Source of the DNA: Limnomonas spitsbergensis
Lineage: Eukaryota; Chlorophyta; Chlorophyceae; Chlamydomonadales
Reading direction: 5' to 3'
Length of the DNA: 64,000 nt
NCBI GenBank assembly: GCA_037349105.1
Contig: JAYJMM010000124.1
Location: forward strand, 1 to 64,000
Part shown: piece by piece, positions 48,901 through 60,589 of the stretch
Numbering within the stretch: position 1 is the stretch's first letter
Layout: every line of letters starts with the position of its first letter
Notes under the pieces: generated by a model
What the model saw: only the letters and a program-made list of their open reading frames with translations
Told to the model about the DNA's origin: nothing
The model's database searches: none
Translations under genes and position numbers: made by a program

Positions 48901-50034
48901 GTAAGGGTGAAGGGTGGGAGGGAGGTTGCAGCTGACTGGTCCACATATGTTCTGGGGTAAGGGTGAAGGGTGGGAGGGAGGAGGCAGCTCACTGATCCAC
49001 AGCTGTTCTGGGGTAAGGGTGGGGATTGGGAGGGAGGTGGCAGCTGACTGGTCCACAGCTGTTCTGGGGTAAGGGTGGAGGGTGGGAGGGAGGAGGCAGC
49101 TGACTGATCCACAGCTGTTCTGGGGTAAGGGTGAGGGGTGGGAGGGAGGAGGCAGCTGACTGATCCACAGCTGTTCTGGGGTTAGGGTGAAGGGTGGGAG
49201 GGAGGAGGCAGCTGACTGGTGCACAGCTGTTCTGGGGTAAGGGTGAAGGGTGGGAGGGAGGAGGCAAGTTACTGATCCACAGCTGTTCTGGGGTAAGGGT
49301 GAGGGGTAGGAGGGAGGAGGCAGCTGACTGATCCACAGCTGTTCTGGGGTGAGGGTGAGGGGTGGGAGGGAGGAGGCAGCTGATTGATCGACAGCTGTTC
49401 TGGGGTAAGGGTGAAGGGTGGAAGGGAGGAGGCAGCTGACTCGTGCACAGCTGTTCTGGGGTAAGGGTGAAGGGTGGGAGGGAGGAGGCAAGTTACTGGT
49501 CCACAGATGTTCTGGGGTAAGGGTGAAGGGTGGGAGGGAGGAGGCAGCTCACTGATCCACAGCTGTTCTGGGGTAAGGGTGGGGATTGGGAGGGAGGAGG
49601 CAGCTGACTGGTCCACAGCTGTTCTGGGGTAAGGGTGAGGATTGGGAGGGAGGAGGCAGCTGACTGATCCACAGCTGTTCTGGGGTAAGGGTGAAGGGTG
49701 GGAGGGAGGTTGCAGCTGACTGGTCCACAGATGTTCTGGGGTAAGGGTGAAGGGTGGGAGGGAGGAGGCAGCTCACTGATCCACAGCTGTTCTGGGGTAA
49801 GGGTGGGGATTGGGAGGGAGGAGGCAGGCTACTGATCCACAGCTGTTCTGGGGTAAGGGTGAGGGGTAGGAGGGAGGAGGCAGGTTACTGATCCACAGCT
49901 GTTCTGGGGTAAGGGTGAGGGGTAGGAGGGAGGAGGCAGGTTACTGATCCACAGCTGTTCTGGGGTAAGGGTGAGGGGTGGGAGGGAGGAGGCAGCTGAC
50001 TGGTCCACAGCTGTTCTGGGGTAAGGGTGCATGG

Positions 50035-50463
50035 TGGGCATTGATGTGCATTTATTTGGTGCATTTATTTGGTGCTTACTGGCGGGAACGTGGACTTGAG
50101 CTTGCAAGATGATAGGCCTCTTGGTTGGAGACTTGGGATGTTGGTTGATCTTCTGAAAATAGGGAAGAAAGGTACAGTAAGTAGGTGGAGAGCTGGCCAG
50201 ATGTGGAGTGAAAGGATATGAAGCAGCTGACCAAAATGCCAAAAATGTAAATGGCCCTGGGCTGGCAGGTGCAGAGGTGAGGAGGGTAAGGGTGAGGGTT
50301 GGGAGGGAGGATGCAGCTGACTGATCCATACCTGTTCTGGCTGGGACAGGTGGTGGGGGAAGAGGGGATGTGTCTGGCCATGAGCTGGTGCAGGTGGTGG
50401 GGGGAGAGGGGATGTGTCTGGCCATGGGCTGGGACAGGTGATGGGGGGAGAGGGGACGTGTCT
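50035..50463. repeat. 429-bp inserted block, copy 9
   Basis: It lies 4519 bp after copy 8 and exactly 15,443 bp after copy 4. Confidence 0.9.
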
Positions 50464-53400
50464 ACAGCTGTTCTGGGGTAAGGGTGAGGATTGGGAGGGA
50501 GGAGGCAGCTGACAGGTCCACAGCTGTTCTGGGGTAAGGGTGAAGGGTGGGAGGGAGAAGGCAGCTGACTGATCCACAGCTGTTCTGGGGTAAGGGTGAG
50601 GATTGGGAGGGAGGAGGCAGCTGACAGGTCCACAGCTGTTCTGGGGTAAGGGTGAAGGGTGGGAGGGAGAAGGCAGCTGACTGATCCACAGCTGTTCTGG
50701 GGTAAGGGTGGGGGGTAGGAGGGAGGAGGCAGGTTACTGATCCACAGCTGTTCTGGGGTAAGGGTGAGGATTGGGAGGGAGGAGGCAGCTGACTGATCCA
50801 CAGCTGTTCTGGGGTAAGGGTGGAGGGTGGGAGGGAGGAGGCAGCTGACTGATCCACAGCTGTTATGGGTGGGAGGGAGGAGGCATGCTACTGATCCACA
50901 GCTGTTCTGGGGTAAGGGTGAGGGGTAGGAGGGAGGAGGCAGCTGACTGATCCACAGCTGTTCTGGGGTAAGGGTGAAGGGTGGGAGGGAGGAGGCAGCT
51001 GACTGGTCCAAAGCTGTTCTGGGGTTAGGGTGAAGGGTGGGAGGGAGGAGGCAGCTGACTGGTCCACAGTTGTTCTGGGGTAAGGGTGAAGGGTGGGAGG
51101 GAGGAGGCATACTACTGATCCACAGCTGTTCTGGGGTAAGGGTGAGGATTGGGAGGGAGGAGGCAGCTGACTGATCCACAGCTGTTCTGGGGTAAGGGTG
51201 AAGGGTGGGAGGGAGAAGGCAGCTGACTGATCCACAGCTGTTCTGGGGTAAGGGTGAGGGGTGGGAGGGAGGAGGCAGGCTACTGATCCACAGCTGTTCT
51301 GGGGTAAGGGTGAGGATTGGGAGGGAGGAGGCAGCTGACTGGTCCATAGCTGTTCTGGGGTAAGGGTGAAGGGTGGGAGGGAGGAGGCAGGCTACTGATC
51401 CACAGCTGTTCTGGGGTAAGGGTGAGGGGTACGAGGGAGGAGGCAGGTTACTGATCCACAGCTGTTATGGGGTAAGGGTGAGGATAGGGAGGGAGGCAGG
51501 CTACTGATCCACAGCTGTTCTGGGGTAAGGGTGAGGGGTAGGAGGGAGGAGGCAGCTGACTGGTCCACAGCTGTTCTGGGGTAAGGGTGAGGGGTAGGAG
51601 GGAGGAGGCAGCTGATTGATCCACAGCTGTTCTGGGGTAATGGTAAGGGTGGGAGGGAGGAGGCAGCTCACTGATCCACAGCTGTTCTGGGGTAAGGGTG
51701 AGGATTGGGAGGGAGGAGGCAGCTGACTCGTGCACAGCTGTTCTGGGGTAAGGGTGGAGGGTGGGAGGGAGGAGGCAGCTGACTGATCCACAGCTGTTCT
51801 GGGGTAAGGGTGAAGGGTGGGAGGGAGGAGGCAGCTGACTGATCCACAGCTGTTCTGGGGTAAGGGTGAAGGGTGGGAGGGAGGATGCAGCTGACTGATC
51901 CACAGCTGTTCTGGGGTAAGGGTGAGGATTGGGAGGGAGGAGGCAGCTGACTGGTCCACAGCTGTTCTGGGGTAAGGGTGAGGGGTAGGAGGGAGGAGGC
52001 AGCTGACTGATCCACAGCTGTTCTGGGGTAAGGGTGAAGGGTGGGAGGGAGGAGGCAGGTTACTGATACACAGCTGTTATGGGGTAAGGGTGAGGATTGG
52101 GAGGGAGGAGGCAGCTGACTGGTCCACAGCTGTTCTGGGGTAAGGGTGGAGGGTGGGAGGGAGGAGGCAGCTGACTGATCCACAGCTGTTCTGGGGTAAG
52201 GGTGAAGGGTGGGAGGGAGGAGGCAGCTCACTGATCCACAGCTGTTCTGGGGTAAGGGTGAGGATTGGGAGGGAGGAGGCAGCTGACTGGTCCACAGCTG
52301 TTCTGGGTGGGAGGGAGGAGGCATGCTACTGATCCACAGCTGTTCTGGGGTAAGGGTGAGGGGTAGGAGGGAGGAGGCAGCTGACTGGTCCACAGCTGTT
52401 CTGGGGTAAGGGTGAGGGGTAGGAGGGAGGAGGCAGGTTACTGATCCACAGCTGTTCTGGGGTAATGGTAAGGGTGGGAGGGAGGAGGCAGCTCACTGAT
52501 CCACAGCTGTTCTGGGGTAAGGGTGAGGATTGGGAGGGAGGAGGCAGCTGACTGATCCACAGCTGTTCTGGGGTAAGGGTGGAGGGTGGGAGGGAGGAGG
52601 CAGCTGACTGATCCACGGCTGTTCTGAAGTAAGGGTGAGGGGTGGGAGGGAGGAGGCAGCTGACTGATCCACAGCTGTTCTGGGGTTAGGGTGAAGGGTG
52701 GGAGGGAGGAGGCAGCTGACTCGTGCACAGCTGTTCTGGGGTAAGGGTGAAGGGTGGGAGGGAGGAGGCAAGTTACTGATCCACAGCTGTTCTGGGGTAA
52801 GGGTGAGGGGTAGGAGGGAGGAGGCAGCTGACTGATCCACAGCTGTTCTGGGGTAAGGTGAGGGGTGGGAGGGAGGAGGCAGCTGACTGATCCACAGCTG
52901 TTCTGGGGTAAGGGTGAAGGGTGGGAGGGAGGCTGCAGCTGACTGGTCCACAGCTGTTCTGGGTGGGAGGGAGGAGGCATGCTACTGATCCACAGCTGTT
53001 ATGGGGTAAGGGTGAGGGGTAGGAGGGAGGAGGTAGCTGACTGGTCCACAGCTGTTCTGGGGTAAGGGTGAGGGGTAGGAGGGAGGAGGCAGGTTACTGA
53101 TCCACAGCTGTTCTGGGGTAAGGGTGAGGGGTGGGAGGGAGGAGGCAGCTGACTGGTCCACAGCTGTTCTGGGGTAAGGGTGAAGGGTGGGAGGGAGGAG
53201 GCAGCTGACTGGTCCACAGCTGTTCTGGGGTAAGGGTGAAGGGTGGGAGGGAGGAGGCAGGCTACTGATCCACAGCTGTTCTGGGGTAAGGGTGAGGGGT
53301 AGGAGGGAGGAGGCAGGTTACTGATCCACAGCTGTTCTGGGGTAAGGGTGAGGGGTAGGAGGGAGGAGGCAGGTTACTGATCCACAGCTGTTCTGGGGTA

Positions 53401-53467
53401 AGGGTGAGGGGTGGGAGGGAGGAGGCAGCTGACTGGTCCACAGCTGTTCTGGGGTAAGGGTGCATGG

Positions 53468-53896
53468 TGGGCATTGATGTGCATTTATTTGGTGCATTTA
53501 TTTGGTGCTTACTGGCGGGAACGTGGACTTGAGCTTGCAAGATGATAGGCCTCTTGGTTGGAGACTTGGGATGTTGGTTGATCTTCTGAAAATAGGGAAG
53601 AAAGGTACAGTAAGTAGGTGGAGAGCTGGCCAGATGTGGAGTGAAAGGATATGAAGCAGCTGACCAAAATGCCAAAAATGTAAATGGCCCTGGGCTGGCA
53701 GGTGCAGAGGTGAGGAGGGTAAGGGTGAGGGTTGGGAGGGAGGATGCAGCTGACTGATCCATACCTGTTCTGGCTGGGACAGGTGGTGGGGGAAGAGGGG
53801 ATGTGTCTGGCCATGAGCTGGTGCAGGTGGTGGGGGGAGAGGGGATGTGTCTGGCCATGGGCTGGGACAGGTGATGGGGGGAGAGGGGACGTGTCT
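53468..53896. repeat. 429-bp inserted block, copy 10
   Basis: It lies 3433 bp after copy 9 and exactly 15,443 bp after copy 5. No further copy occurs before the array ends near 56,822. Confidence 0.9.
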
Positions 53897-56827
53897 ACAG
53901 CTGTTCTGGGGTAAGGGTGAGGATTGGGAGGGAGGAGGCAGCTGACATGTCCACAGCTGTTCTGGGGTAAGGGTGAAGGGTGGGAGGGAGAAGGCAGCTG
54001 ACTGGTCCACAGATGTTCTGGGGTAAGGGTGAAGGGTGGGAGGGAGGAGGCAGCTCACTGATCCACAGCTGTTCTGGGGTAAGGGTGGGGATTGGGAGGG
54101 AGGAGGCAGCTGACTGGTCCACAGCTGTTCTGGGGTAAGGGTGAAGGGTGGGAGGGAGAAGGCAGCTGACTGATCCACAGCTGTTCTGGGGTAAGGGTGA
54201 GGGGTGGGAGGGAGGAGGCAGGCTACTGATCCACAGCTGTTCTGGGGTAAGGGTGAGGATTGGGAGGGAGGAGGCAGCTGACTGGTCCATAGCTGTTCTG
54301 GGGTAAGGGTGAAGGGTGGGAGGGAGGAGGCAGGCTACTGATCCACAGCTGTTCTGGGGTAAGGGTGAGGGGTACGAGGGAGGAGGCAGGTTACTGATCC
54401 ACAGCTGTTATGGGGTAAGGGTGAGGATTGGGAGGGAGGCAGGCTACTGATCCACAGCTGTTCTGGGGTAAGGGTGAGGGGTGGGAGGGAGGAGGCAGCT
54501 GATTGATCCACAGCTGTTCTGGGGTAAGGGTGGAGGGTGGGAGGGAGGAGGCAGCTGACTGATCCACAGCTGTTCTGGGGTAAGGGTGAAGGGTGGGAGG
54601 GAGGAGGCAGCTGACTGATCCACAGCTGTTCTGGGGTAAGGGTGAAGGGTGGGAGGGAGGATGCAGCTGACTGATCCACAGCTGTTCTGGGGTAAGGGTG
54701 AGGATTGGGAGGGAGGAGGCAGCTGACTGGTCCACAGCTGTTCTGGGGTAAGGGTGAGGGGTAGGAGGGAGGAGGCAGCTGACTGATCCACAGCTGTTCT
54801 GGGGTAAGGGTGAAGGGTGGGAGGGAGGTTGCAGCTGACTGGTCCACATATGTTCTGGGGTAAGGGTGAAGGGTGGGAGGGAGGAGGCAGCTCACTGATC
54901 CACAGCTGTTCTGGGGTAAGGGTGGGGATTGGGAGGGAGGAGGCAGCTGACTGGTCCACAGCTGTTCTGGGGTAAGGGTGGAGGGTGGGAGGGAGGAGGC
55001 AGCTGACTGATCCACAGCTGTTCTGGGGTAAGGGTGAGGGGTGGGAGGGAGGAGGCAGCTGACTGATCCACAGCTGTTCTGGGGTTAGGGTGAAGGGTGG
55101 GAGGGAGGAGGCAGCTGACTGGTGCACAGCTGTTCTGGGGTAAGGGTGAAGGGTGGGAGGGAGGAGGCAAGTTACTGATCCACAGCTGTTCTGGGGTAAG
55201 GGTGAGGGGTAGGAGGGAGGAGGCAGCTGACTGATCCACAGCTGTTCTGGGGTGAGGGTGAGGGGTGGGAGGGAGGAGGCAGCTGATTGATCGACAGCTG
55301 TTCTGGGGTAAGGGTGAAGGGTGGGAGGGAGGAGGCAGCTGACTCGTGCACAGCTGTTCTGGGGTAAGGGTGAAGGGTGGGAGGGAGGAGGCAAGTTACT
55401 GGTCCACAGATGTTCTGGGGTAAGGGTGAAGGGTGGGAGGGAGGAGGCAGCTCACTGATCCACAGCTGTTCTGGGGTAAGGGTGGGGATTGGGAGGGAGG
55501 AGGCAGCTGACTGGTCCACAGCTGTTCTGGGGTAAGGGTGAGGATTGGGAGGGAGGAGGCAGCTGACTGATCCACAGCTGTTCTGGGGTAAGGGTGAAGG
55601 GTGGGAGGGAGGTTGCAGCTGACTGGTCCACAGATGTTCTGGGGTAAGGGTGAAGGGTGGGAGGGAGGAGGCAGCTCACTGATCCACAGCTGTTCTGGGG
55701 TAAGGATGGGGATTGGGAGGGAGGAGGCAGCTGACTGGTCCACAGCTGTTCTGGGGTAAGGGTGGAGGGTGGGAGGGAGGAGGCAGCTGACTGATCCACA
55801 GCTGTTCTGGGGTAAGGGTGAGGGGTGGGAGGGAGGAGGCAGCTGACTGATCCACAGCTGTTCTGGGGTTAGGGTGAAGGGTGGGAGGGAGGAGGCAGCT
55901 GACTGGTGCACAGCTGTTCTGGGGTAAGGGTGAAGGGTGGGAGGGAGGAGGCAAGTTACTGATCCACAGCTGTTCTGGGGTGAGGGTGAGGGGTGGGAGG
56001 GAGGAGGCAGCTGATTGATCCACAGCTGTTGGGAGGGAGGAGGCAGCTGATTGGTCCACAGTTGTTCTGGGGTAAGGGTGAAGGGTGGGAGGGAGGAGGC
56101 ATACTACTGATCCACAGCTGTTCTGGGGTAAGGGTGAGGATTGGGAGGGAGGAGGCAGCTGACTGATCCACAGCTGTTCTGGGGTAAGGGTGAGGGGTGG
56201 GAGGGAGGAGGCAGCTGATTGATCCACAGCTGTTCTGGGGTAAGGGTGAAGGGTGGGAGGGAGGAGGCATGCTACTGATCCACAGCTGTTCTGGGGTAAG
56301 GGTGAGGATTGGGAGGGAGGAGGCAGCTGACTGGTCCACAGCTGTTCTGGGGTAAGGGTGAGGGGTAGGAGGGAGGAGGCATGCTACTGATCCACAGCTG
56401 TTCGGGGGTAAGGGTGAGGGGTAGGAGGGAGGAGGCAGGTTACTGATCCATAGCTGTTCTGGGGTAAGGGTGAGGATTGGGAGGGAGGAGGCAGCTGGCT
56501 GATCCACAGCTGTTCTGGGGTAAGGGTGGAGGGTGGGAGGGAGGAGGCAGCTGACTGATCCACAGCTGTTCTGGGGTAAGGGTGAAGGGTGGGAGGGAGG
56601 AGGCAGCTGACTGATCCACAGCTGTTCTGGGGTAAGGGTGAAGGGTGGGAGGGAGGATGCAGCTGACTGATCCACAGCTGTTCTGGGGTAAGGGTGAGGA
56701 TTGGGAGGGAGGAGGCAGCTGACTGGTCCACAGCTGTTCTGGGTGGGAGGGAGAAGGCAGGCTACTGATCCACAGCTGTTATGGGGTAAGGGTGAGGGGT
56801 AGGAGGGAGGAGGCAGGTTACTGATAT

Positions 56828-57492
56828 GGGACAGGTGGTGGGGGGAGAGGGGATGTGTCTGGCCATGAGCTGGGACATGTGATGGGGGGAGAGGGGATGT
56901 GTCTGGCCATGAGATGGAGCAGGTGATGGGGGGAGAGGGGATGTGTCTGGCCATGAGCTGGGGCATGTGATGGGGGGAGAGGGGATGTGTCTGGCCATGA
57001 GCTGGAGCAGGTGGTGGGGGGAGAGGGGATGTGTCTGGCCATGAGCTGGAGCAGGTGGTGGGAGGAGAGGGGATGTGTCTGGCCATGAGCTGGGATAGGT
57101 GGTGGGGGGAGAGGGGATGTGTCTGGCCAGGAGCTGGAGCAGGTGGTGGGGGGAGAGGGGATGTGTCTGGCCAGGAGCTGGAGCAGGTGGTGGGGGGAGA
57201 GGGGATGTGTCTGGCCATGAGCTGGAGCAGGTGGTGGGGGGAGAGGGGATGTGTCTGGCCAGGAGCTGGAGCAGGTGGTGGGGGGAGAGGGGATGTGTCT
57301 GGCCATGAGCTGGAGCAGGTGGTGGGGGGAGAGGGGATGTGTCTGGCCATGAGCTGGGACAGGTGGTGGGGGGAGAGGGGATGTGTCTGGCCATGAGCTG
57401 GGACATGTGATGGGGGGAGAGGGGATGTGTCTGGCCATGAGCTGGGGCAGGTGATGGGGGGAGAGGGGATGTGTCTGGCCATGAGCTGGGCA
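56828..57492. repeat. 44-bp G-rich minisatellite, ~15 copies
   Basis: The unit on + reads 'caggtggtggggggagaggg' then 'gatgtgtctggccatgagct' then 'ggag' (44 bp). Variants are ggtggt/tgtgat at the start and catgag/caggag in the middle. The join to the 56-bp array is at 'ttactgatatgggacaggtg'. Like the 56-bp array it is G-rich on +, and its long open frames are a by-product of composition. Confidence 0.93.
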
Positions 57493-58866
57493 TGTGGAGT
57501 GCTTTGGCTGTTGAGAAGCAGTAGGTGATGAGGCTGGGCTTGGGTACCTTCAGACGATCATGATGCATGGTAGGCCAGCCAGCCTAGTCCTGTGGTAGCA
57601 AGGGACATAAAGGGTGCATGCTTTATGGCATGGGATGTACGGGAGGGTATGTGGGAGAGTCTAGGAGAGCACATGGGGGTACTGGATGTGGCTGGACCCT
57701 GACTGGTTGGACTTTGAGTGGCTGGACCCTAAATTGCTGGGCAGTTGTGGGGGATCTTTGGCATGCAAGACCTGGGCAGCTGAGGGGGAGAGGTGGACTG
57801 CTGGATCTAGGCAGCAAAGGGGGATATGTGGACTGCATGAGCTAGGCAGCTGAGGGGGAGAGGTGTTTGGGGAGGGGGTTCTGTTACTTTGCCTTGATGT
57901 ATAAGGATGGTGGAGTCTTGTGCATGGGGACATGTACTTGTACGCTGCTCTGATAAAAACATGGAGGTGGAGTCGTGTGCACGGGGACAGGTACTGGTAC
58001 CTTGCTCTGTAATTTACTTGTGGCTGATGGCCTGGGGTGTAAGCACGAGGGGGAGGGGGGGGTATGGACAGGCTAGAGGGCACATGGCCCATGCTGGAGG
58101 GCCATGCGGGAGGGACACGCTGTTACTTGCCTTTCATCCAGCAAACAGCAGGAAGGTCGAGTCCAGTGGTCGTGTGGTCGAGTGGTTGTGGCACTCTGAT
58201 CTGATGTAGCAAGGTGATGGAGTCTTGTGCACAGGGGATGGTAGTTGCTGGGCTTCTCGATCTTCCTTGTTCTTGCGTTTACGATGGCGCTTTGGGGATG
58301 CGTGGGGATGTCGGCCCCCGGTGTGTTGGGTACCTGACGGTACGCATGAGGAAGATGCTGCTTATACATTACATTGCGTATGAGTACAACGCGTTACTCA
58401 GAGAACTTCATACAAGATCCAATCCGTGGCAAAGCATGATCGGGCATATCAGGATGAAGCTGGGTCGCCATCAGAGCGTAGCATTACGTGTGCTACCAAG
58501 CTCACCTGAATTGGTTGATCTTTCAAGAAGGGACTGGTACACTGGTGGTACTGAGAAGTGCATTCCAGATCGTCGACAGGTGGTACAAAGTGTGGAACGT
58601 TGCCCCATGGCTGTGGCGTCGAGACGTTCGGTCTCCAGGCGTATCATGGCCGTCTGTTGAGATTGGCATTCCTGGTGTAGGTCTACAAGATCAACCAGAG
58701 GTTTCGCTCAACATCATGCAACACCATCTAGTAGTAACACTGATCGTGGAGCTGTAGGAACGGCGAGGTACGCTTTGCATGATTGCTTTATCAGATGCAC
58801 TGCAATCGCGCTGGGTGTGCCCTCCTGCCACCTCTTGCTGCGCTCAGGCAGCACAGCTGGCGAGGG
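57493..58866. repeat. Subtelomeric unique segment, left arm of the inverted repeat
   Basis: This segment is the inverted partner of 59216-60590: position x on the left pairs with about 118,082 minus x, drifting by 5 bp through small indels. It contains two relatives of a 'gatggtggagtcttgtgca' phrase (near 57,905 and 57,965) and one near 58,214. Candidate frames + 58214-58660 (148 codons) and + 58488-58757 (89 codons) show no known domain. The minus strand has a fair exon-like stretch ending in the donor-like 'aattcag|gtgagc' near 58,510. No gene is supported. Confidence 0.85.
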
Positions 58867-59134
58867 CTGCGTGGCCAACCTGTAGACGAAGCAAGAAGAT
58901 TGGAGATCGGAGTGGTGCGGCGTGGCTTCGACGCAGATCAGTAAGATGTTGTTGCAAAAAACTGATGGGTGAACATGTTGTTGCTGTCACCTGAGGCATC
59001 AGGCGTGTATGGCACGTTAGATAAAACAGTGTTCGAAACAGCAGAAAGCGGCGTATATGCGCGCATGCGTGTCTTGGTAGGGCGGCGCTTCGTTCAAAAA
59101 GACAGGCAGGATGTTGAAATGAAAAGACTAAAAC
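58867..59134. other. Unpaired spacer between inverted arm and internal telomere
   Basis: These 268 bp continue the left arm past the point where the right arm turns into telomere ('cgaggg|ctgcgtggcc'). They have no counterpart on the right. No gene or known element is visible. They end in 'gaaaagactaaaactaaacc', which grades into the telomere repeat. Confidence 0.8.
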
Positions 59135-59220
59135 TAAACCCTAAACCCTTAACCCTAAACCCTAAACCCTAAACCCTAAGCCCTAAACCCTAAACCCTAA
59201 ACCCTAAACCCTAAACCCTC
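59135..59220. repeat. Interstitial telomere array, (CCCTAAA)n facing right
   Basis: About 12 CCCTAAA units, all in one direction, with three imperfect units (actaaa, cccttaa, ccctaag). The C-rich strand is on +, as at the left end of the window, so the array caps the sequence to its right. It passes straight into 'ccctcgccagctg', the complement of the left-arm sequence ending at 58866. Confidence 0.96.
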
Positions 59221-60589
59221 GCCAGCTGTGCTGCCTGAGCGCAGCAAGAGGTGGCAGGAGGGCACACCCAGCGCGATTGCAGTGCATCTGATAAAGCAAT
59301 CATGCAAAGCGTACCTCGCCGTTCCTACAGCTCCACGATCAGTGTTACTACTAGATGGTGTTGCATGATGTTGAGCGAAACCTCTGGTTGATCTTGTAGA
59401 CCTACACCAGGAATGCCAATCTCAACAGACGGCCATGATACGCCTGGAGACCGAACGTCTCGACGCCACAGCCATGGGGCAACGTTCCACACTTTGTACC
59501 ACCTGTCGACGATCTGGAATGCACTTCTCAGTACCACCAGTGTACCAGTCCCTTCTTGAAAGATCAACCAATTCAGGTGAGCTTGGTAGCACACGTAATG
59601 CTACGCTCTGATGGCGACCCAGCTTCATCCTGATATGCCCGATCATGCTTTGCCACGGATTGGATCTTGTATGAAGTTCTCTGAGTAACGCGTTGTACTC
59701 ATACGCAATGTAATGTAGCAGCATCTTCCTCATGCGTACCGTCAGGTACCCAACACACCGGGGGCCGACATCCCCACGCATCCCCAAAGCGCCATCGTAA
59801 ACGCAAGAACAAGGAAGATCGAGAAGCCCAGCAACTACCATCCCCCGTGCACAAGACTCCATCACCTTGCTACATCAGATCAGAGTGCCACAACCACTCG
59901 ACCACACGACCACTAGACTCGACCTTCCTGCTGTTTGCTGGATGAAAGGCAAGTAACAACGTGTCCCTCCCGCATGGCCCTCCAGCATGGGCCATGTGCC
60001 CTCTAGCCTGTCCATACCCCCCCCCCCCTCGTGCTTACACCCCAGGCCACCAGCCACAAGTAAATTACAGAGCAAGGTACCAGTACCTGTCCCCGTGCAC
60101 ACGACTCCACCTCCATGTTTTTATCAGAGCAGCGTACAAGTACATGTCCCCATGCACAAGACTCCACCATCCTGATACATCAAGGCAAAGTAACAGAACC
60201 CCCTCCCCAAACACCTCTCCCCCTCAGCTGCCTAGCTCATGCAGTCCACATATCCCCCTTTGCTGCCTAGATCCAGCAGTCCACCTCTCCCCCTCAGCTG
60301 CCCAGGTCTTGCATGCCAAAGATCCCCCACAACTGCCCAGCAATTTAGGGTCCAGCCACTCAAAGTCCAACCAGTCAGGGTCCAGCCACATCCAGTACCC
60401 CCATGTGCTCTCCTAGACTCTCCCACATACCCTCCCGTACATCCCATGCCATAAAGCATGCACCCTTTATGTCCCTTGCTACCACAGGACTAGGCTGGCT
60501 GGCCTACCATGCATCATGATCGTCTGAAGGTACCCAAGCCCAGCCTCATCACCTACTGCTTCTCAACAGCCAAAGCACTCCACATGCCC

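Larger units (their letters stand above)
27508..54290. repeat. 15,443-bp offset segmental duplication within the 56-bp array
   Basis: About 27,508-38,845 is almost the same as about 42,951-54,290, unit variant by unit variant, at a constant offset of 15,443 bp. Four inserted blocks lie in each copy in the same spacing (1731, 4519, 3433). Few differences are visible, for example 'cacatctgtt' near 33,332 against 'cacagctgtt' near 48,775, so the duplication is recent or is being homogenised. The 4.1 kb between the copies is itself stitched from other parts (offset 16,013 to 23.6-24.4 kb; offset 3290 to 36.9-38.8 kb). Confidence 0.85.
23566..56822. repeat. 56-bp G-rich minisatellite array, ~33 kb
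   Basis: The unit reads 'ccacagctgttctggggtaa', 'gggtgaggattgggagggag', 'gaggcagctgactgat' on + (56 bp). Variants affect three places: gaggatt/gaagggt/gaggggt after 'gggt'; cagctgac/caggctac/caggttac before the join; and gat/ggt at the end. Dividing the length, less the ten inserted blocks, by 56 gives about 500 copies. Several units are shortened (for example 'ctgttctgggtgggagggag'). Because 56 is 2 modulo 3, each minus-strand frame cycles through all frames every 168 bp. The long open frames with a 56-residue period (MDQSAASSLPPLTLTPEQLW type) are therefore expected and are not genes; stops arise where variants create TAA or TAG (the 'cagtaacc' and 'cagtagcc' types). Confidence 0.96.

Noticed and set aside
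23566..56822. Dozens of long minus-strand open frames encoding Pro/Ser-rich 56-residue repeats (MDQSAASSLPP type)
   Set aside because: The 56-bp unit lacks stops in all minus frames, and 56 is 2 modulo 3, so any frame gives the same 56-residue period. Overlapping frames are equally open and there is no start or end context. This is a repeat by-product.
57031..57396. 121-codon + frame over the 44-bp array (GGGRGDVSG repeats) as a gene
   Set aside because: Low-complexity product of the G-rich 44-bp unit, with the same cycling of frames as the 56-bp array.
58861..59226. Head-to-head telomere fusion
   Set aside because: That would need TTTAGGG repeats running into CCCTAAA repeats. Only CCCTAAA is present, on one side of the turn.
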